Shown here: piece by piece, positions 56,201 to 63,200 of the stretch
Numbering within the stretch: position 1 is the first letter of the stretch
How the letters are laid out: each line of letters begins with the position of its first letter
NCBI GenBank assembly: GCA_036768485.1
Contig: JAVLUZ010000154.1
Coordinates: 22,249,896-22,313,895 of the forward strand
DNA: 64,000 nucleotides
Direction of reading: 5' to 3'
DNA from: Mermis nigrescens
Lineage: Eukaryota > Nematoda > Enoplea > Mermithida > Mermithidae
Notes under the pieces: model-generated
What the model saw: only the letters and a program-made list of their open reading frames with translations
Databases searched by the model: none
Told to the model about the DNA's origin: nothing
Made by a program: the position numbers and the translations under genes

Positions 56201-58562
56201 TTTGCGCATTTTTTATAGAAAATTTTCGAAAATTGATTTTTTCTGGTTTTAAATGATTCTGCCTATCAAAACGCGGCAAAAACAGCTACTTAAAGCGTAA
56301 TACACTGATTTTTCGGACAATTTTTGACATTATCAGGAAAATTTAGGGTTCCGCCTTGATTAAAGGATTTTTTCTGCTTCAAAACATTCTGCACATGGGC
56401 AGGAGGGCTGTATCGTGGTCCCATAATTCTCCATTTTTTTTAATTATACAAGCCTGAATCAAAAAGTCACAAACGTACTATGAGTCAAAAAATCCGGCGG
56501 TATTCGAAATTCATCACGTCGTTAAGGTAAAAAATATTGCGCTAGAAGTTCAGACCTTGACTTCTGGCTGCGGCTTATTTATGTGTTTCACGCAAAATTT
56601 ATCGATTACAAATCAAATTTTTTGAATTTTTACATATTTAAAAGATACGTGAATCCGATTTTTATTTTGAGAGCATGGCTAAATTTTTCCGTAATAACCG
56701 TTATTCCTATGCATATAAATATTACTTTTAAGGACCTAAAAGATACCGTCAGCGGTCTCCTTCAGAAGCAGCTCAGGTCTCTCTTACAGTTTGCTACAAA
56801 GCATATCCTAGAGACTTGTCGCCTCTGTGCAAGCAAAGGATTTATTTGCGAAATTTGCAACGTCCCTGACCTGGTGTATCCGTTTCAGTTTGAAATCGTC
56901 AATCGGGTAAGCTAGTATGTATATATGCTTAGGCGTGCGCAGGGAGCGGGGGAGCAACCGTCTCTTTAGCCCAAAAATAATTTTGGAAAGGTAAGATAAT
57001 GCATAGGAGATAATGAAAATTGATATCTTTAGGGTCACTAATTTCGGACCGCTCCCCCCACTCTAAAAAATCCTGCGTATGTCCGTATGTATAAAATCTA
57101 AGCTTAGACTGTGGCCATATAACATTCCGTGTGTGCTCTTTTTACGTAATATATGTGCATAACTCGTAATCATCATGTATGAATGTACATATACATAAGT
57201 ACAACTTTTAATCAAATTTTTCTTACCAATTTTTTTTTATTTTTAGATATGTAACTGAACGAAAGCCAACTTGCGTAGGAGAAATACCTTAATTTACGAT
57301 TTGGTGATGATTATAATATAGTCAAAAGGGAAAATTGTATCTTCATCCTTTCTGGTTATAATTTTGTCCCACTTTTCGTATAAAATGTTCTTTTTTCTTC
57401 GTGATATAAAGTACCAGCTCGGGACCCATATAAATGCCTGCCTGACTATGATATACGCATCTGTACAACTTCTTATAAGCGCGATCATTCGAATGTTTCA
57501 GATGGTTTAATTCCGAAAAATAGAAAAATAGTGAAACTCAAAAAGCTAGAATACTCGACAATAGTGATTGATCGGGGGCCGGGGGAAATTATTTTTGTTT
57601 TGCTTAAAGGATTATGTTATTACTGCATACAGGGTGTCCGTCACTTGCATGTATCGACATACACGATCTTGGGGGTTTCGCCCCCATGAAATTGTTCACC
57701 TGTTCTTCCAAAAAAATGTTCAAACGCCATTTTTCAAACGCTTAAAAAATAGTAGAAAAGGTTCTGTTTTAAACGTTTTTAGCCACATTATTTCCTCAAA
57801 AGTGTCAAATTTTTGGCGCTTCGCGCCATATACTCATTTTTAACTATATTTTGTTCAATTTATTCGATTTTTTTCCTAAATTTTGTAATGTTTTTATGCT
57901 CTAGAAACTTAGAACATCGTCATAAATGCCGGAAAACCATAGTTTTGACGCATACCACCATAGTTGGGCAGCATCAAAATTCTGAGGTGGGATGCAAGAT
58001 TCTTATGGTTTTAAAATGGTGGTATGACGAAAAAAACACCATTTTTTGACGTTTCTCATTGAGAACTGTCCATTGGCATCAAAAATTGCGAAAAAACATA
58101 AAAATTTCAAAAATTGAATTCTAGGGGTGTAAATCCCCACACCCACGTGTGGTATCCACCATTTTGGAGCCCAAAAACTGTACTTTGAAATTTCACCCCC
58201 ATCTTCAGAATTCTATGCTATTCATGCATATGTAAGACGTTAAGTTACGTAGAAAAACCTTGTCTTGGATCAGTTTATTTGATTGTCCACGCTATTTGTA
58301 AAAATAATTAGCAAAATGGTTGCAGTACTTTTTAATTGCGGAGCTTTTAGCTTTGGGTTCAATTGGCTTGTTTTTTCGTCTACACTCTGCCTCTTACTCA
58401 TCTATTGTTGCTCATTTCCATTTTCAGTGTGGCAAATGTTATTCGGTTTGTCATAAGAAATGCACGGACGATCGACCATGTCCGAGATGCGTCAGAAAAG
58501 AAATGTACGCCAAAGCAACGTTTGATAGTGGCATAGATATGAACCCATTGGCAGACTTTTAA
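32169..58562 (+). CDS. PLEKHM1-like: PLEKHM1-like RUN and Rubicon-homology endolysosomal/autophagy adaptor
   Basis: Join 32169-32275, 32424-32526, 34170-34249, 36290-36626, 40783-41341, 41406-41636, 45691-45828, 47169-47380, 48441-48638, 50243-50465, 53013-53125, 54093-54224, 56733-56906, 58428-58562. This gives 2742 bp, 913 residues, every junction in phase. Residues about 1-150 are a RUN domain (CMVLEAIFIRRM, AWIRLALNEGTIESY, ADAEEMSILRSL, LLNSWTHSPLKIAGYLSP). Residues about 150-655 are a Ser-rich, probably disordered linker. Residues about 656-905 are the RH domain: CFGC, YYCLECH, WDFKPRKVSR, YLYEEVDLYSIT, CRLC, GFICEIC, then CGKC..CHKKC..CPRC for zinc. Vertebrate PLEKHM1 links Rab7, Arl8, HOPS and LC3. 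Here no PH domain is visible and one RUN helix is unaccounted for. The RUN sequence resembles PLEKHM1 more than Rubicon. Confidence 0.85.
32424..32526 (+). CDS. PLEKHM1-like: PLEKHM1-like exon 2 (RUN)
   Basis: AASNSVCMVLEAIFIRRMRD and on to KFLVP, with donor CCG/GTATGA. It matches the CSALEAVFIHGL region of the PLEKHM1 RUN domain. Confidence 0.8.
32751..33131. mobile_element. hAT-like 381 bp MITE, TSD ATGCTGGG
   Basis: Ends CAGGCCCTTATCC and the complement of CAGGGCCGTACATC. Perfect 8 bp duplication at 32743-32750 and 33132-33139. It contains a CCGGCGCGAAGC half-hairpin. It sits in the intron where a RUN exon is expected. Confidence 0.85.
33425..33680. repeat. Family B short repeat (inverted)
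   Basis: ATCATACATGCAAGAG ... GGACCCCGAAATTTCGTGCC, then GTTACATGTATG. Inverted relative to 37125. Confidence 0.55.
34170..34249 (+). CDS. PLEKHM1-like: PLEKHM1-like exon 3 (RUN)
   Basis: AWIRLALNEGTIESYVNSIM and LEPLLV, then a split Ser codon. Acceptor ATGTTTTAG, donor AG/GTAAAT. It is close to the AWLRLALNDGLMECY motif of PLEKHM1. Confidence 0.85.
34455..34713. repeat. Family C short repeat
   Basis: Full copy in the same orientation as 18331-18612, from CCATACCTGGGCGTGGGGGG to GGTGCCGCCCACCTATG. Confidence 0.7.
34714..35724. other. Intron DNA, nothing recognised
   Basis: AT-rich, with no exon or repeat copy recognised. Confidence 0.35.
35725..36210. repeat. Family F repeat, copy 1
   Basis: AACCATACATGGGCATGGGG, then short AGCTATnTAGC words, a GCGATACCATCGTTTTTT-type stretch, TTAGCTATCTCCAAGTCTTT and TTTGACCTTGC. 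Direct copy at 45148-45600. Confidence 0.6.
36290..36626 (+). CDS. PLEKHM1-like: PLEKHM1-like exon 4 (end of RUN, acidic linker)
   Basis: Acceptor TATATCCAG. It encodes RFYHTNAYLADAEEMSILRS, the RUN C-terminus LLNSWTHSPLKIAGYLSP, then an acidic stretch. Two donors fit: CTC/GTAGAT at 36626 with acceptor 40783, or CAGAT/GTAAGA at 36640 with acceptor 40773. They differ by eight residues (VDFQIFIQ). Confidence 0.8.
36641..37124. other. Intron DNA, A-rich start
   Basis: Begins with (AAAAAT)-like low complexity to about 36770. Nothing else recognised. Confidence 0.4.
37125..37330. repeat. Family B short repeat
   Basis: ACGGCTCGAAATTTAGGGTT followed by GGGGTTCCCGGCCATT. Confidence 0.6.
37530..37978. 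repeat. Family B repeat next to a family D fragment
   Basis: CATGTAACGGCTCGAAATTT at 37531. At 37780-37930 a D-like stretch (GATAGAGCATCGTCAGAAAC, TTCCCATGCTGTGCATGTCT), then a B-type end CCCATCCCTCTGCCACATGT. Confidence 0.5.
37979..40319. other. Long intron DNA, mostly unrecognised
   Basis: AT-rich. A G-run fragment at about 38620-38690 resembles family B. A short inverted repeat AGATCTAGAT...ATCTAGATCT lies at about 39848-39892. No exons seen. Confidence 0.35.
40320..40735. repeat. Family D short repeat, full copy
   Basis: CAGACATGCACAGCATGGGA, AATTCTGG, GGTACGCGTCAAAAAC, TTTCTGGAGCATAAAAAC, GGCGCGAAGCGCCGAAAATT at 40532, and a C-run end AACCCCCTTAAGATCATGC. Confidence 0.65.
40783..41341 (+). 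CDS. PLEKHM1-like: PLEKHM1-like exon 5 (Ser-rich linker)
   Basis: TLESDTRSDSTSDISRPLPS onward. GC-richer than its surroundings, with balanced codon use. Acceptor GTTTTATTCAG. The frame stays open to 41460, but I end it at V-A-V-N-V with donor A/GTAATA because the downstream coding signal moves to another frame. Confidence 0.75.
41406..41636 (+). CDS. PLEKHM1-like: PLEKHM1-like exon 6 (Ser/Arg-rich linker)
   Basis: After a proposed 64 bp intron, it encodes GSTLKRNRLLEWDQRETRSA to SLDLGTEVTL and ends in the strong donor A/GTAAGC, in phase with exon 7. Without this intron the gene would stop at 41458-41460 and the donor would be orphaned. Confidence 0.65.
42000..42106 (+). pseudogene. hAT transposase dimerisation region, 5' piece
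   Basis: DDDLLQWWKEKSKN matches the WWK motif of the hAT C-terminal dimerisation domain. One base out of frame, EEFADPAFIAKHYLA continues. So there is a frameshift and then an insertion; the gene is dead. Confidence 0.8.
42115..43182. mobile_element. hAT-like non-autonomous element nested in the hAT, TSD CTTGCAGC
   Basis: Ends CATTGGCGGATCTAGG and the complement of CAGGGGCGAATCTAAG. Perfect duplication CTTGCAGC at 42107-42114 and 43183-43190. Same family as 25876-26906. It carries several GGCGCGAAGCGCC hairpins and a TACAAAG element inside. Confidence 0.85.
42350..42800. mobile_element. CAGTTTTTTTGTACAAGG element, third nested level
   Basis: Left CAGTTTTTTTGTACAAGGTC, right GAATACAAAGAAAACTG. 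TGGCGCGA flanks both sides at slightly different offsets, so it landed in or beside a GGCGCGAAGCGCC hairpin. Close in sequence to 55399-55835. Confidence 0.6.
43183..43323 (+). pseudogene. hAT transposase C-terminal piece
   Basis: LAAPATSVPSEQLFSCTGII, then YDPLRNRLHGEKGERLLFLK, WNKTKF and a stop. It matches the conserved A-T-S-x-P-S-E-R-x-F-S and R-N-R-L motifs of hAT (with Q for the usual R). Confidence 0.85.
43592..45147. other. Intron DNA with blurred repeat relatives
   Basis: TAGCGATTTTT and AGCTATGTA words suggest old family F copies, and CCCTGCCAACCCTGACTTTG at about 44540 resembles a family G end. No exon supported. Confidence 0.35.
45148..45600. repeat. Family F repeat, copy 2
   Basis: GCACCATACATGGGCATGGGGG ... 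CCGTCTCCAAGTTTTAG ... TTTGACCTTGCGC, in the same order as 35725-36210. Confidence 0.6.
45691..45828 (+). CDS. PLEKHM1-like: PLEKHM1-like exon 7
   Basis: Acceptor TTTTTCAG/CAG (tandem acceptor, one residue difference). It encodes GNATESYVNKIKSYSEDAET and following, with ideal donor A/GTAAGT, phase 1 in and out. Confidence 0.8.
45935..46335. repeat. Family D short repeat
   Basis: TACAGCATGGGAATTCTGG, TTCTAGAACATAAAAACG, GGCGCGAGGCGCCGAAAATT at 46150, and a C-run end CCCCCTAAGAACACG. Confidence 0.65.
46647..46738. repeat. 90 bp hairpin MITE (GCCTATGTTATAACA ends)
   Basis: TGCCTATGTTATAACA and its complement flank a core that is itself nearly self-complementary (CGTATTTTTTGCATTG / GCAAAAACGTATG). 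Size and pairing resemble a pre-miRNA, but mobile origin is more likely. Confidence 0.55.
46739..47168. other. Intron DNA, nothing recognised
   Basis: AT-rich. It ends in the exon 8 acceptor AACTCCTTCAAG. Confidence 0.35.
47169..47380 (+). CDS. PLEKHM1-like: PLEKHM1-like exon 8
   Basis: GGAYPSGNSLIGRRGWSMGA and on to SSTDQLLPSLT, donor ACG/GTAGTC. Phase 1 in (rebuilding Ser), phase 0 out. The TGA eight bases on is intronic. Confidence 0.75.
47630..47810. repeat. Degenerate CCAA/CAAT tetranucleotide tract
   Basis: Runs of CAACCAACCAAACAC and AATCAATCAATAG. Low complexity, C/A-rich on the plus strand. Confidence 0.75.
47890..48390. repeat. Family G repeats, two adjacent copies
   Basis: CATACATGCACATAGGGAGG, GATATTACCCCTTGCTG, AGGTACTGTCGAACAATTTG, CCTGACCTTGTGCATCTATG. 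A second, partial copy ends CCTGGCCATGTGCGTCTATG at about 48383. Confidence 0.55.
48441..48638 (+). CDS. PLEKHM1-like: PLEKHM1-like exon 9 (candidate LIR)
   Basis: Acceptor AAGAATAG and donor GAG/GTACGA, 66 codons, phase 0 in and out. The acidic linker ends ESEYVVVEKTVSNVEPIE. Y-V-V-V after E-S-E (Tyr codon at 48594) has the form of an Atg8/LC3-interacting motif. Longer open frames on this exon in other frames are shadows. Confidence 0.8.
48640..49239. other. Intron DNA, AT-rich low complexity
   Basis: TATAATTATAAGTTATAA-type words at 48680-48790, otherwise nothing. Confidence 0.4.
49240..49913. mobile_element. Probable hAT-like element (CAGGGGCATAATTAGCC ends)
   Basis: Left CAGGGGCATAATTAGCCGAG, right end complement CAGAGGTGTAACCAGGATTT. 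The inner G-run and C-run layout is like 54605-55136. No clear target duplication. A GGCGCTTTGCGC half-hairpin lies at 49479. Confidence 0.5.
49914..50242. other. Intron DNA, T-rich
   Basis: TTTTTATTTTT-type tracts lead into the exon 10 acceptor TATTTTTAG. Confidence 0.4.
50243..50465 (+). CDS. PLEKHM1-like: PLEKHM1-like exon 10 (RH domain, first zinc cysteines)
   Basis: KYFRASCLKKFSHEIGLGEQ, DFKCFGCRRTLG, CEFDGRYYCLECH, then ILANWDFKPRK. Phase 0 in, donor G/GTAAAC phase 1. It matches the start of the RH domain, where C-x2-C and C-x2-C-H bind zinc in known structures. Confidence 0.9.
50480..50830. repeat. Family D short repeat
   Basis: CAGACATGCACAGCATGGGA, AATTCTGGGGGAGGGTGAGA, CTTTCTAGAGCAAAAAAACA, a decayed GGCGCAAAGCGC hairpin at 50698, and a C-run end. 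It starts about 15 bp after the exon 10 donor. Confidence 0.6.
50992..51732. mobile_element. hAT-like element with CACTGTTTTTTTGTAC ends, TSD GTTTAAGC
   Basis: Ends CACTGTTTTTTTGTACGAG and its complement. Perfect 8 bp duplication GTTTAAGC at 50984-50991 and 51733-51740. Subterminal TTTGTACA(TG)TACAAAG palindromes lie near both ends. CGGCGCTTTGCGCCG lies at 51142. No ORF of interest. Confidence 0.85.
51741..52477. other. Intron DNA, nothing recognised
   Basis: AT-rich, with no exon or repeat copy recognised. Confidence 0.35.
52478..52690. repeat. Family B short repeat
   Basis: ACACGTAACAGCTCGAAATT, GGGTGGGGGCCAGATCATTT, CACCAATTTTTGGGCAAAAA. Confidence 0.55.
52683..52925. repeat. Family C short repeat (inverted)
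   Basis: CATAGGTGGGCAGCACC ... GAAACGTTGA complement ... CCCCCACGCCCACGTGTG. Inverted relative to 18331. Confidence 0.65.
53013..53125 (+). CDS. PLEKHM1-like: PLEKHM1-like exon 11 (RH)
   Basis: SRASKAFLDYVADQPLLKLV, then EINPTLADVVDKVREVR. Acceptor CGTTTCAG, donor AGG/GTAATC. It rebuilds Val with exon 10, giving WDFKPRKVSRASKAFL as in the RH family. Confidence 0.9.
53198..53452. repeat. Family C short repeat (inverted)
   Basis: CCATAGGTGGGTGGCACCAA ... CCTTCCACGCCCAGG. Second inverted copy within 1 kb. Confidence 0.7.
53848..54075. repeat. Family B short repeat
   Basis: GGGGGTCTCCGGCCATTTTC, CTTGGCCAAAAATGGC, TTTTCTGAGTTTAAG, and CCCCCAAACCTCCTGTTACG at the far end. Confidence 0.5.
54093..54224 (+). 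CDS. PLEKHM1-like: PLEKHM1-like exon 12 (RH)
   Basis: EMRQRLSFAAMYLLTCRDVI to YLYEEVDLYSIT, donor ACT/GTAAGT, phase 0 both sides. It corresponds to the YLF.H.HLYSL region before the second zinc cluster. Confidence 0.9.
54240..54460. repeat. Family G short repeat
   Basis: CACACAAGGGCATAGGGTGG, GGGGGTATTATTCCTCCCTC, GGTACTGTCAGTCGATTTTG, then CAGTCAACCTGGTCAG. Confidence 0.5.
54605..55136. mobile_element. hAT-like MITE (CAGGGGCGTAGGCAGG ends) with internal duplication
   Basis: Ends CAGGGGCGTAGGCAGG and the complement of CATGGGCGTAGGCAGG. Flanks are ACCTGACC and ATCTGACC (7 of 8). A segment of about 163 bp starting at GCTATAAAAAATGACG is tandemly duplicated (about 54783-54944 and 54950-55100). 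Each unit has a GGCGCGAAGC hairpin. Confidence 0.8.
55399..55835. mobile_element. hAT-like MITE with CAGTGTTTTTTTTTGTAC ends
   Basis: Ends CAGTGTTTTTTTTTGTAC and the complement of TAGTGTTTTTTTGTAC. Flanks are GTTTTACT and GTTTTACA (7 of 8). TTTGTACATGTACAAAGA palindromes lie near both ends; CGGCGCGGAGCGCCG is at 55692. Confidence 0.75.
55844..56732. other. Intron DNA with a weak repeat relic
   Basis: ACGCTTCGCGCCGGG at 56041 and CACATGGGCAGGAGGGC at about 56392 suggest old MITE material. No defined ends. Confidence 0.35.
56733..56906 (+). CDS. PLEKHM1-like: PLEKHM1-like exon 13 (RH zinc cluster)
   Basis: QLRSLLQFATKHILETCRLC, then ASKGFICEICNVPDLVYPFQ. Acceptor TTACTTTTAAG, donor CGG/GTAAGC. 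C-x2-C..G-F-I-C-x2-C is the hallmark of the RH domain. Confidence 0.92.
57650..57955. repeat. Family D/B mixed short repeat (partly inverted)
   Basis: CTTGGGGGTTTCGCCCCC near 57668, TTGGCGCTTCGCGCCATATA at 57813, ATTCGATTTTTTTCC, GCTCTAGAAACTTAGAACAT. Order reversed relative to 40320-40735. Confidence 0.5.
57957..58150. repeat. Family C short repeat (inverted)
   Basis: CCATAGTTGGGCAGCATC ... CCATTGGCATCAAAAATTGC ... CACACCCACGTGTGG. Confidence 0.6.
58428..58562 (+). CDS. PLEKHM1-like: PLEKHM1-like exon 14 (last, TAA)
   Basis: Acceptor TTCCATTTTCAG. CGKCYSVCHKKCTDDRPCPR is the final zinc knuckle, then a short tail to MNPLADF and TAA. No AATAAA is seen close by. Confidence 0.92.
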   Translation, partial: CGKCYSVCHKKCTDDRPCPRCVRKEMYAKATFDSGIDMNPLADF

Positions 58563-58689
58563 AAATTTTTTCGCTTGCATATTATGCATATTATTTTACA
58601 ACCGTGATAAAAATTTACAAGATACGTCAACATTCTATGCCATGTATATTCCGCACGATTCAATATATCCTCCATTCTTTTACAATAAT

Positions 58690-58880
58690 CGCTTTTAATT
58701 TACCAGACACGTAGCTGGCCGTCCTATTTTGGGGGGACCAACACCAATTTTTGGGGACACTAAGCCCAAAAAAGGCCAAAAATAGCACAAAATAACGTTT
58801 AAAAAGTCCTATTTTTCCAATTTTTCTGAATTTGGGGAGGTCCGAACCCTCCATTCCCCCCAGAGATACGTGCCTGTAAC
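58690..58880. repeat. G-run/C-run short repeat, family B-like
   Basis: GTAGCTGGCCGTCCTATTTT, TTTTTGGGGACACTAAGCCC, then TCCATTCCCCCCAGAGATAC. Boundaries uncertain. Confidence 0.4.
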
Positions 58881-59840
58881 TTACGCCAATAACTATGGCT
58901 TTTTTGGAAAACCTAGTGTAAAAGCTTATGGCTCCTTCGCTTTTCTAAGAATGTTATGGATATAAGTAATTTAATATGCACATTTTCATCTGAAAGTAGG
59001 TTCGAAAATTCGCTATTCGCGTGCGGATTAGCTTTTTTATCCAAAATCATTTGTGATGCAGCAAGTGTTTCAAAAGATTTCGAAATTTTTAGATATTTTG
59101 TGTTAAAAAGCGTCTTTGTTTTTGAAATCTATCAATTTGAGCGAAAGTGCTGCAAAAAGGGCTTAGAAATTTGTGAAAGTTAAGCTGAGAAATGGCTAGA
59201 AATGACTGGAATTGCTGTCCCTATGTTCGTGCGCTCGAAAAGCCTATGAAAATTTTACGGGAATCATCGAAAATTGTCCAAATTTTGTCTAAATAGCTAG
59301 GTGAATTGCTGATATCTTCAAGAGCAATAAAACATTCATTCTATGTTCTGAAGTACGGGATTCGTATTGAACTAGTTTTCAATCTCATCATGTAAACCTC
59401 GCTTTATAGCAGTTTTAATTATCGTTCCTTAAGTGTATATTTTTATTTCTGGACTACCATTATTTTTGCGCGCTTTCCTCTAAAAACGTGTTTCGCTTCC
59501 TTTTATTTATTTGTGAACGGAAGAAGCTGTGTTCATGTATTTTACTTAGCTTGTTCGTCTCAGCCAATTATATCCAAAGTGCGATGTGCATGTGCGTATG
59601 TATTACGAATTTTATGTTCATTTTAAATAAATTCCGGGTATTAATTTCGTGCAAATATTTTTTTATAATCACAGAAGCTTAAAAAATACTATTTGAAGAA
59701 CTTGTTAGTCAATATTTAATGAGAAAGAAGAAGAAAGAAATTTTATTACTAATAAACCAAAGTGATAAAATACGGAATGACGAGTTACATAATAGATACA
59801 AATTAGTAACGGGGCATGCGAGTCAATGTAATGACAATTC
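58881..59840. other. Intergenic DNA, nothing recognised
   Basis: AT-rich, with no splice-bounded exon on either strand. Confidence 0.35.
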
Positions 59841-59849
59841 TTACGCGCG

Positions 59850-60255
59850 CCCCACAAGATGTCTAGATAAATCAAAGTTTACTTACCTGGATTTAAATAT
59901 GTTTAGGTTAGGGGAAGATACAATGAAGTCAGGAAGGTCCTTCCAAACTGCGATGTATTTGTAAAAAATCAGACTTTTCTAAATTAGAATGTACGACAGG
60001 TATAAATAATTTAAATCTATTAATGCTGCGGGTAATATAATGATTAAATACAAAAAAATCATCAGCTTCTAAACATGCTTTATGACAAATAATTTGATGC
60101 ATCATACTCAGACAAATCTGCAAGCGTCTTAATTCAAGTCTGCTTAATTTAAGTTGTATTAGACGATCCTCGTTAGAAAGAATATCATAAGCAAAAATAT
60201 ATTTAGTGAATCTATGTTGAACAGCTTCCAGTCGATCTATATCACTAAGACTAGC
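59850..60255 (-). pseudogene. LINE (CR1/Jockey-like) reverse-transcriptase C-terminal fragment
   Basis: The minus strand reads SDIDRLEAVQHRFTKYIFAY, then DRLIQLKLSRLELRRLQICL, DFFVFNHYITRSINRFKLFI and NLEKSDFL. After a frameshift it continues LPDFIVSSPNLNIFKS. This order (VQ.RFTKYIF, L.LE.RR, TR....L, LP..IV.S..L..FK) is the tail of non-LTR retrotransposon ORF2. Its upstream part is missing where copy iv of the composite element begins. It is non-functional. Confidence 0.8.
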
Positions 60256-63200
60256 AAAGAAAAATGCTCCGATAGAACAAAAAGGGGAATATACTTGGGA
60301 TTGTGAATTATCTGAGGATGTTAAAGAGGGGACTAGGAAAAATCTCCCTATGTTATATGCCAAAATCGCAAAATATGTTAAAAATCAGACTTTCTAAACA
60401 ATGCAAAAAATCGAAGTATATTCTGCGGTCTCTGAAAAAACGTATTATTTTAGAATAATTTTCTCTGATTAACGTAATATCTTAAAGGCATGTTACGATG
60501 ATGCAACTTTGCAGACTTTATTCAACTTTGAGTTGCTTAATAATGTGACTGAAAGTGAAATGCTGTTAACAAATCATAATTAAGTTGTTCGTATTTCATT
60601 ATTATTAAGCATGTCACTTAGCAGATACAGCCATTCTAAGTGTCAAAGTGCAAGCAATATTCAAATTACTAAAAAATTGATTGAAAAAAGCAGCGAATTA
60701 GCAATGCAGTAGCTAAGCGAATTGAATGAAATAGTACATATCGATGCATTGAAGACAATCGATGATATTTTTGGTTCAAAGCAGTAGGAAACACGGAAGC
60801 TGACGTGCAATAGACCTTATGTAGATACTCTTTTACACATGTCTACAACAATTGTTTACTAAACTTTTACATTTTTTAAAGGCCGCAGAATATACTTCGA
60901 TTTTTTGCATTGTTTAGAGAAAGTCTGATTTTTAACATATTTTGCGATTTTTGGCATATAACATAGGAGATTTTTCCTAGTCCCCTCCTTTAACATCCTC
61001 GATAATTCACAATCCCAAGTATATTCCCCTTTTTTGTTCCATCGGAGCATTTTTCTTTGCTAGTACCCTACTTTTAATTAGCAAGATTTGAAAATACAAT
61101 ACTAGATTTCATTTACTGTGCGGTTCTTCTAATAATTGAATGGTTTAAACTTTACAAAGCTACTAGTTGTAGAAGAAACAAACATTCTGATTAGTAATTC
61201 TTATGTTACGTAGAACATCCTGTAAAGAAATATGCTTCCAAAACTTTCTAGAGCTAAACTTAATTTACATTTTAAACTTTACACAAGAGTGTAAAGAATT
61301 TTAGTGGGATTAATAATTTCGATATTGCTCTGATATAACGATCAGCATTTATTAAGAAATGAAACCTCTATAATGTATCTAAGAACAAATTAACATTAGG
61401 TGTTAATCACTTTACACTACTCTTCATGCGCCCCTAGCAGACGTATCACACCTGTTTCCATACATATTTTACGACTTTAGAGAAAAAATAAGTTACCGTG
61501 AGGCTCTAGAATGAAGCTTATTATATAGTGCAAACTTTACACTAGCAACGAGTGTAAAGAAGATTTTAGTCGAATTTGTAAATTCGATATTACTCGGATA
61601 TTACGATCAACATTCATGAAAAAATTACGTCTCCATAACGGTTTAATGACAAATAGACACAGATGTAAACCACATTACATCACTGTTGAGTGTAAACAAA
61701 CGCGCCCAGCTGACGTCCCTTATTTGATTCCATGTAAATTTTCAGATTTCAGCAAAAAATTTAGGTTTTTGCAAAGCTCTAGAACGAAGATAAACCACTT
61801 TACATCACTGTTGAGTGTAAACAAACGCGCCCAGCTGACGTCCCTTATTTGATTCCATGTAAATTTTCAGATTTTGGCAAAAAAATTCAGGTTTTCGCAA
61901 AGCTCTAGAACGAAGATTAATTAGCAGTGTAAACTTTACACAACCGCCTAGTGTAAAAGAGGACTTTATTCCGATTTGTAAATCTGATATTACTCGGATA
62001 TTATTATCAACATTTATGAAAAAATTGCATGTCTACAATGGTCTGAGGGCAAATAAACAATGAGTGTAAACTACTTTACATCACTGTTGAGATGTAAACA
62101 AACGCGCCTACGTGACGTCTCACATTTGATTCTTTGAAAATTTCTAGACTCCAGGAAAAAATTAGGTTTCTGGAATGCTCAAAAACGAAGATAAATACAT
62201 TTGTAGTGTAAACTTCATGTAAACACCTAGTGTAAAGAAAATTTTGGTCAGATTCGTAATTTTGATATTGTTCCGATATTACGATTAATATTTATGAAAA
62301 AAATTAAGTCTCCATAATGTTCTATGGACAAACTAACAATAGGTGTAAACCACTTTACAACACTGTAGAGTGTAAACATACACGCCAGACTGGCATATCA
62401 AATTTGGTTCCTGGTCCATTTCTACACTTGATAATCGTGTCCCTGACTCATAACCGGAGAAGCAGGCAGAAAAAAACAAGACAAAAACGCATTTTAAACA
62501 CCAAATTTTTGACTTTACACTCGCTAAATATTAATGTATAGACAATTTGCTTTGACATGCACCCGATATAAAGCACTTTATTTTTATTTTATTGGACTTA
62601 TCCCGACTTCTGGACGGAGAAAGTGGCGAACAAAAAACGCAACAAAAACGTATTTTCCATCATTTAGAACACTGTAAACTTTAAAATTCCGTACCGAACT
62701 CCCCATTGAGTTTAAAGAAATTCGGTTTGGTACAATTTGTAGCTTTTAAATCGTAGTACATTCCTGTGTGCCAAAATTCTCTTGCAAAAATTATTTGGTA
62801 TGATTTATTAATCAAACTTCGGAAAAAACGTGTTTTTTCGCTCATTTTTTACCTCTGATTTCGAACTTTACACCCCCATAAATAACTCAATATTGCGTTT
62901 TTTTAAATGAGGTTTGCTGCGATGTGTAGCCCCTGAGAGGCACTAATTACTGCTGTATTCAATTAACCCTGACTCATAAGCGAGAAAATGTGTGGCAGAG
63001 AAATCTTAGTTAAAATCCGTTTTTTTACACCATCCACTAGAGTGTAAACTTTAAACCCCAGGATCTAACTCAACATAGAGCATAGAAGGCTTTGTTTATA
63101 TGCCGAATGTAGCCCTTGATCCGCTCTACATTTCTGTCAGAAAACATTTTAAAAAACTCATAACCGGAGTTAGTATCGGACATCAGCAGGTTGAAAACTC

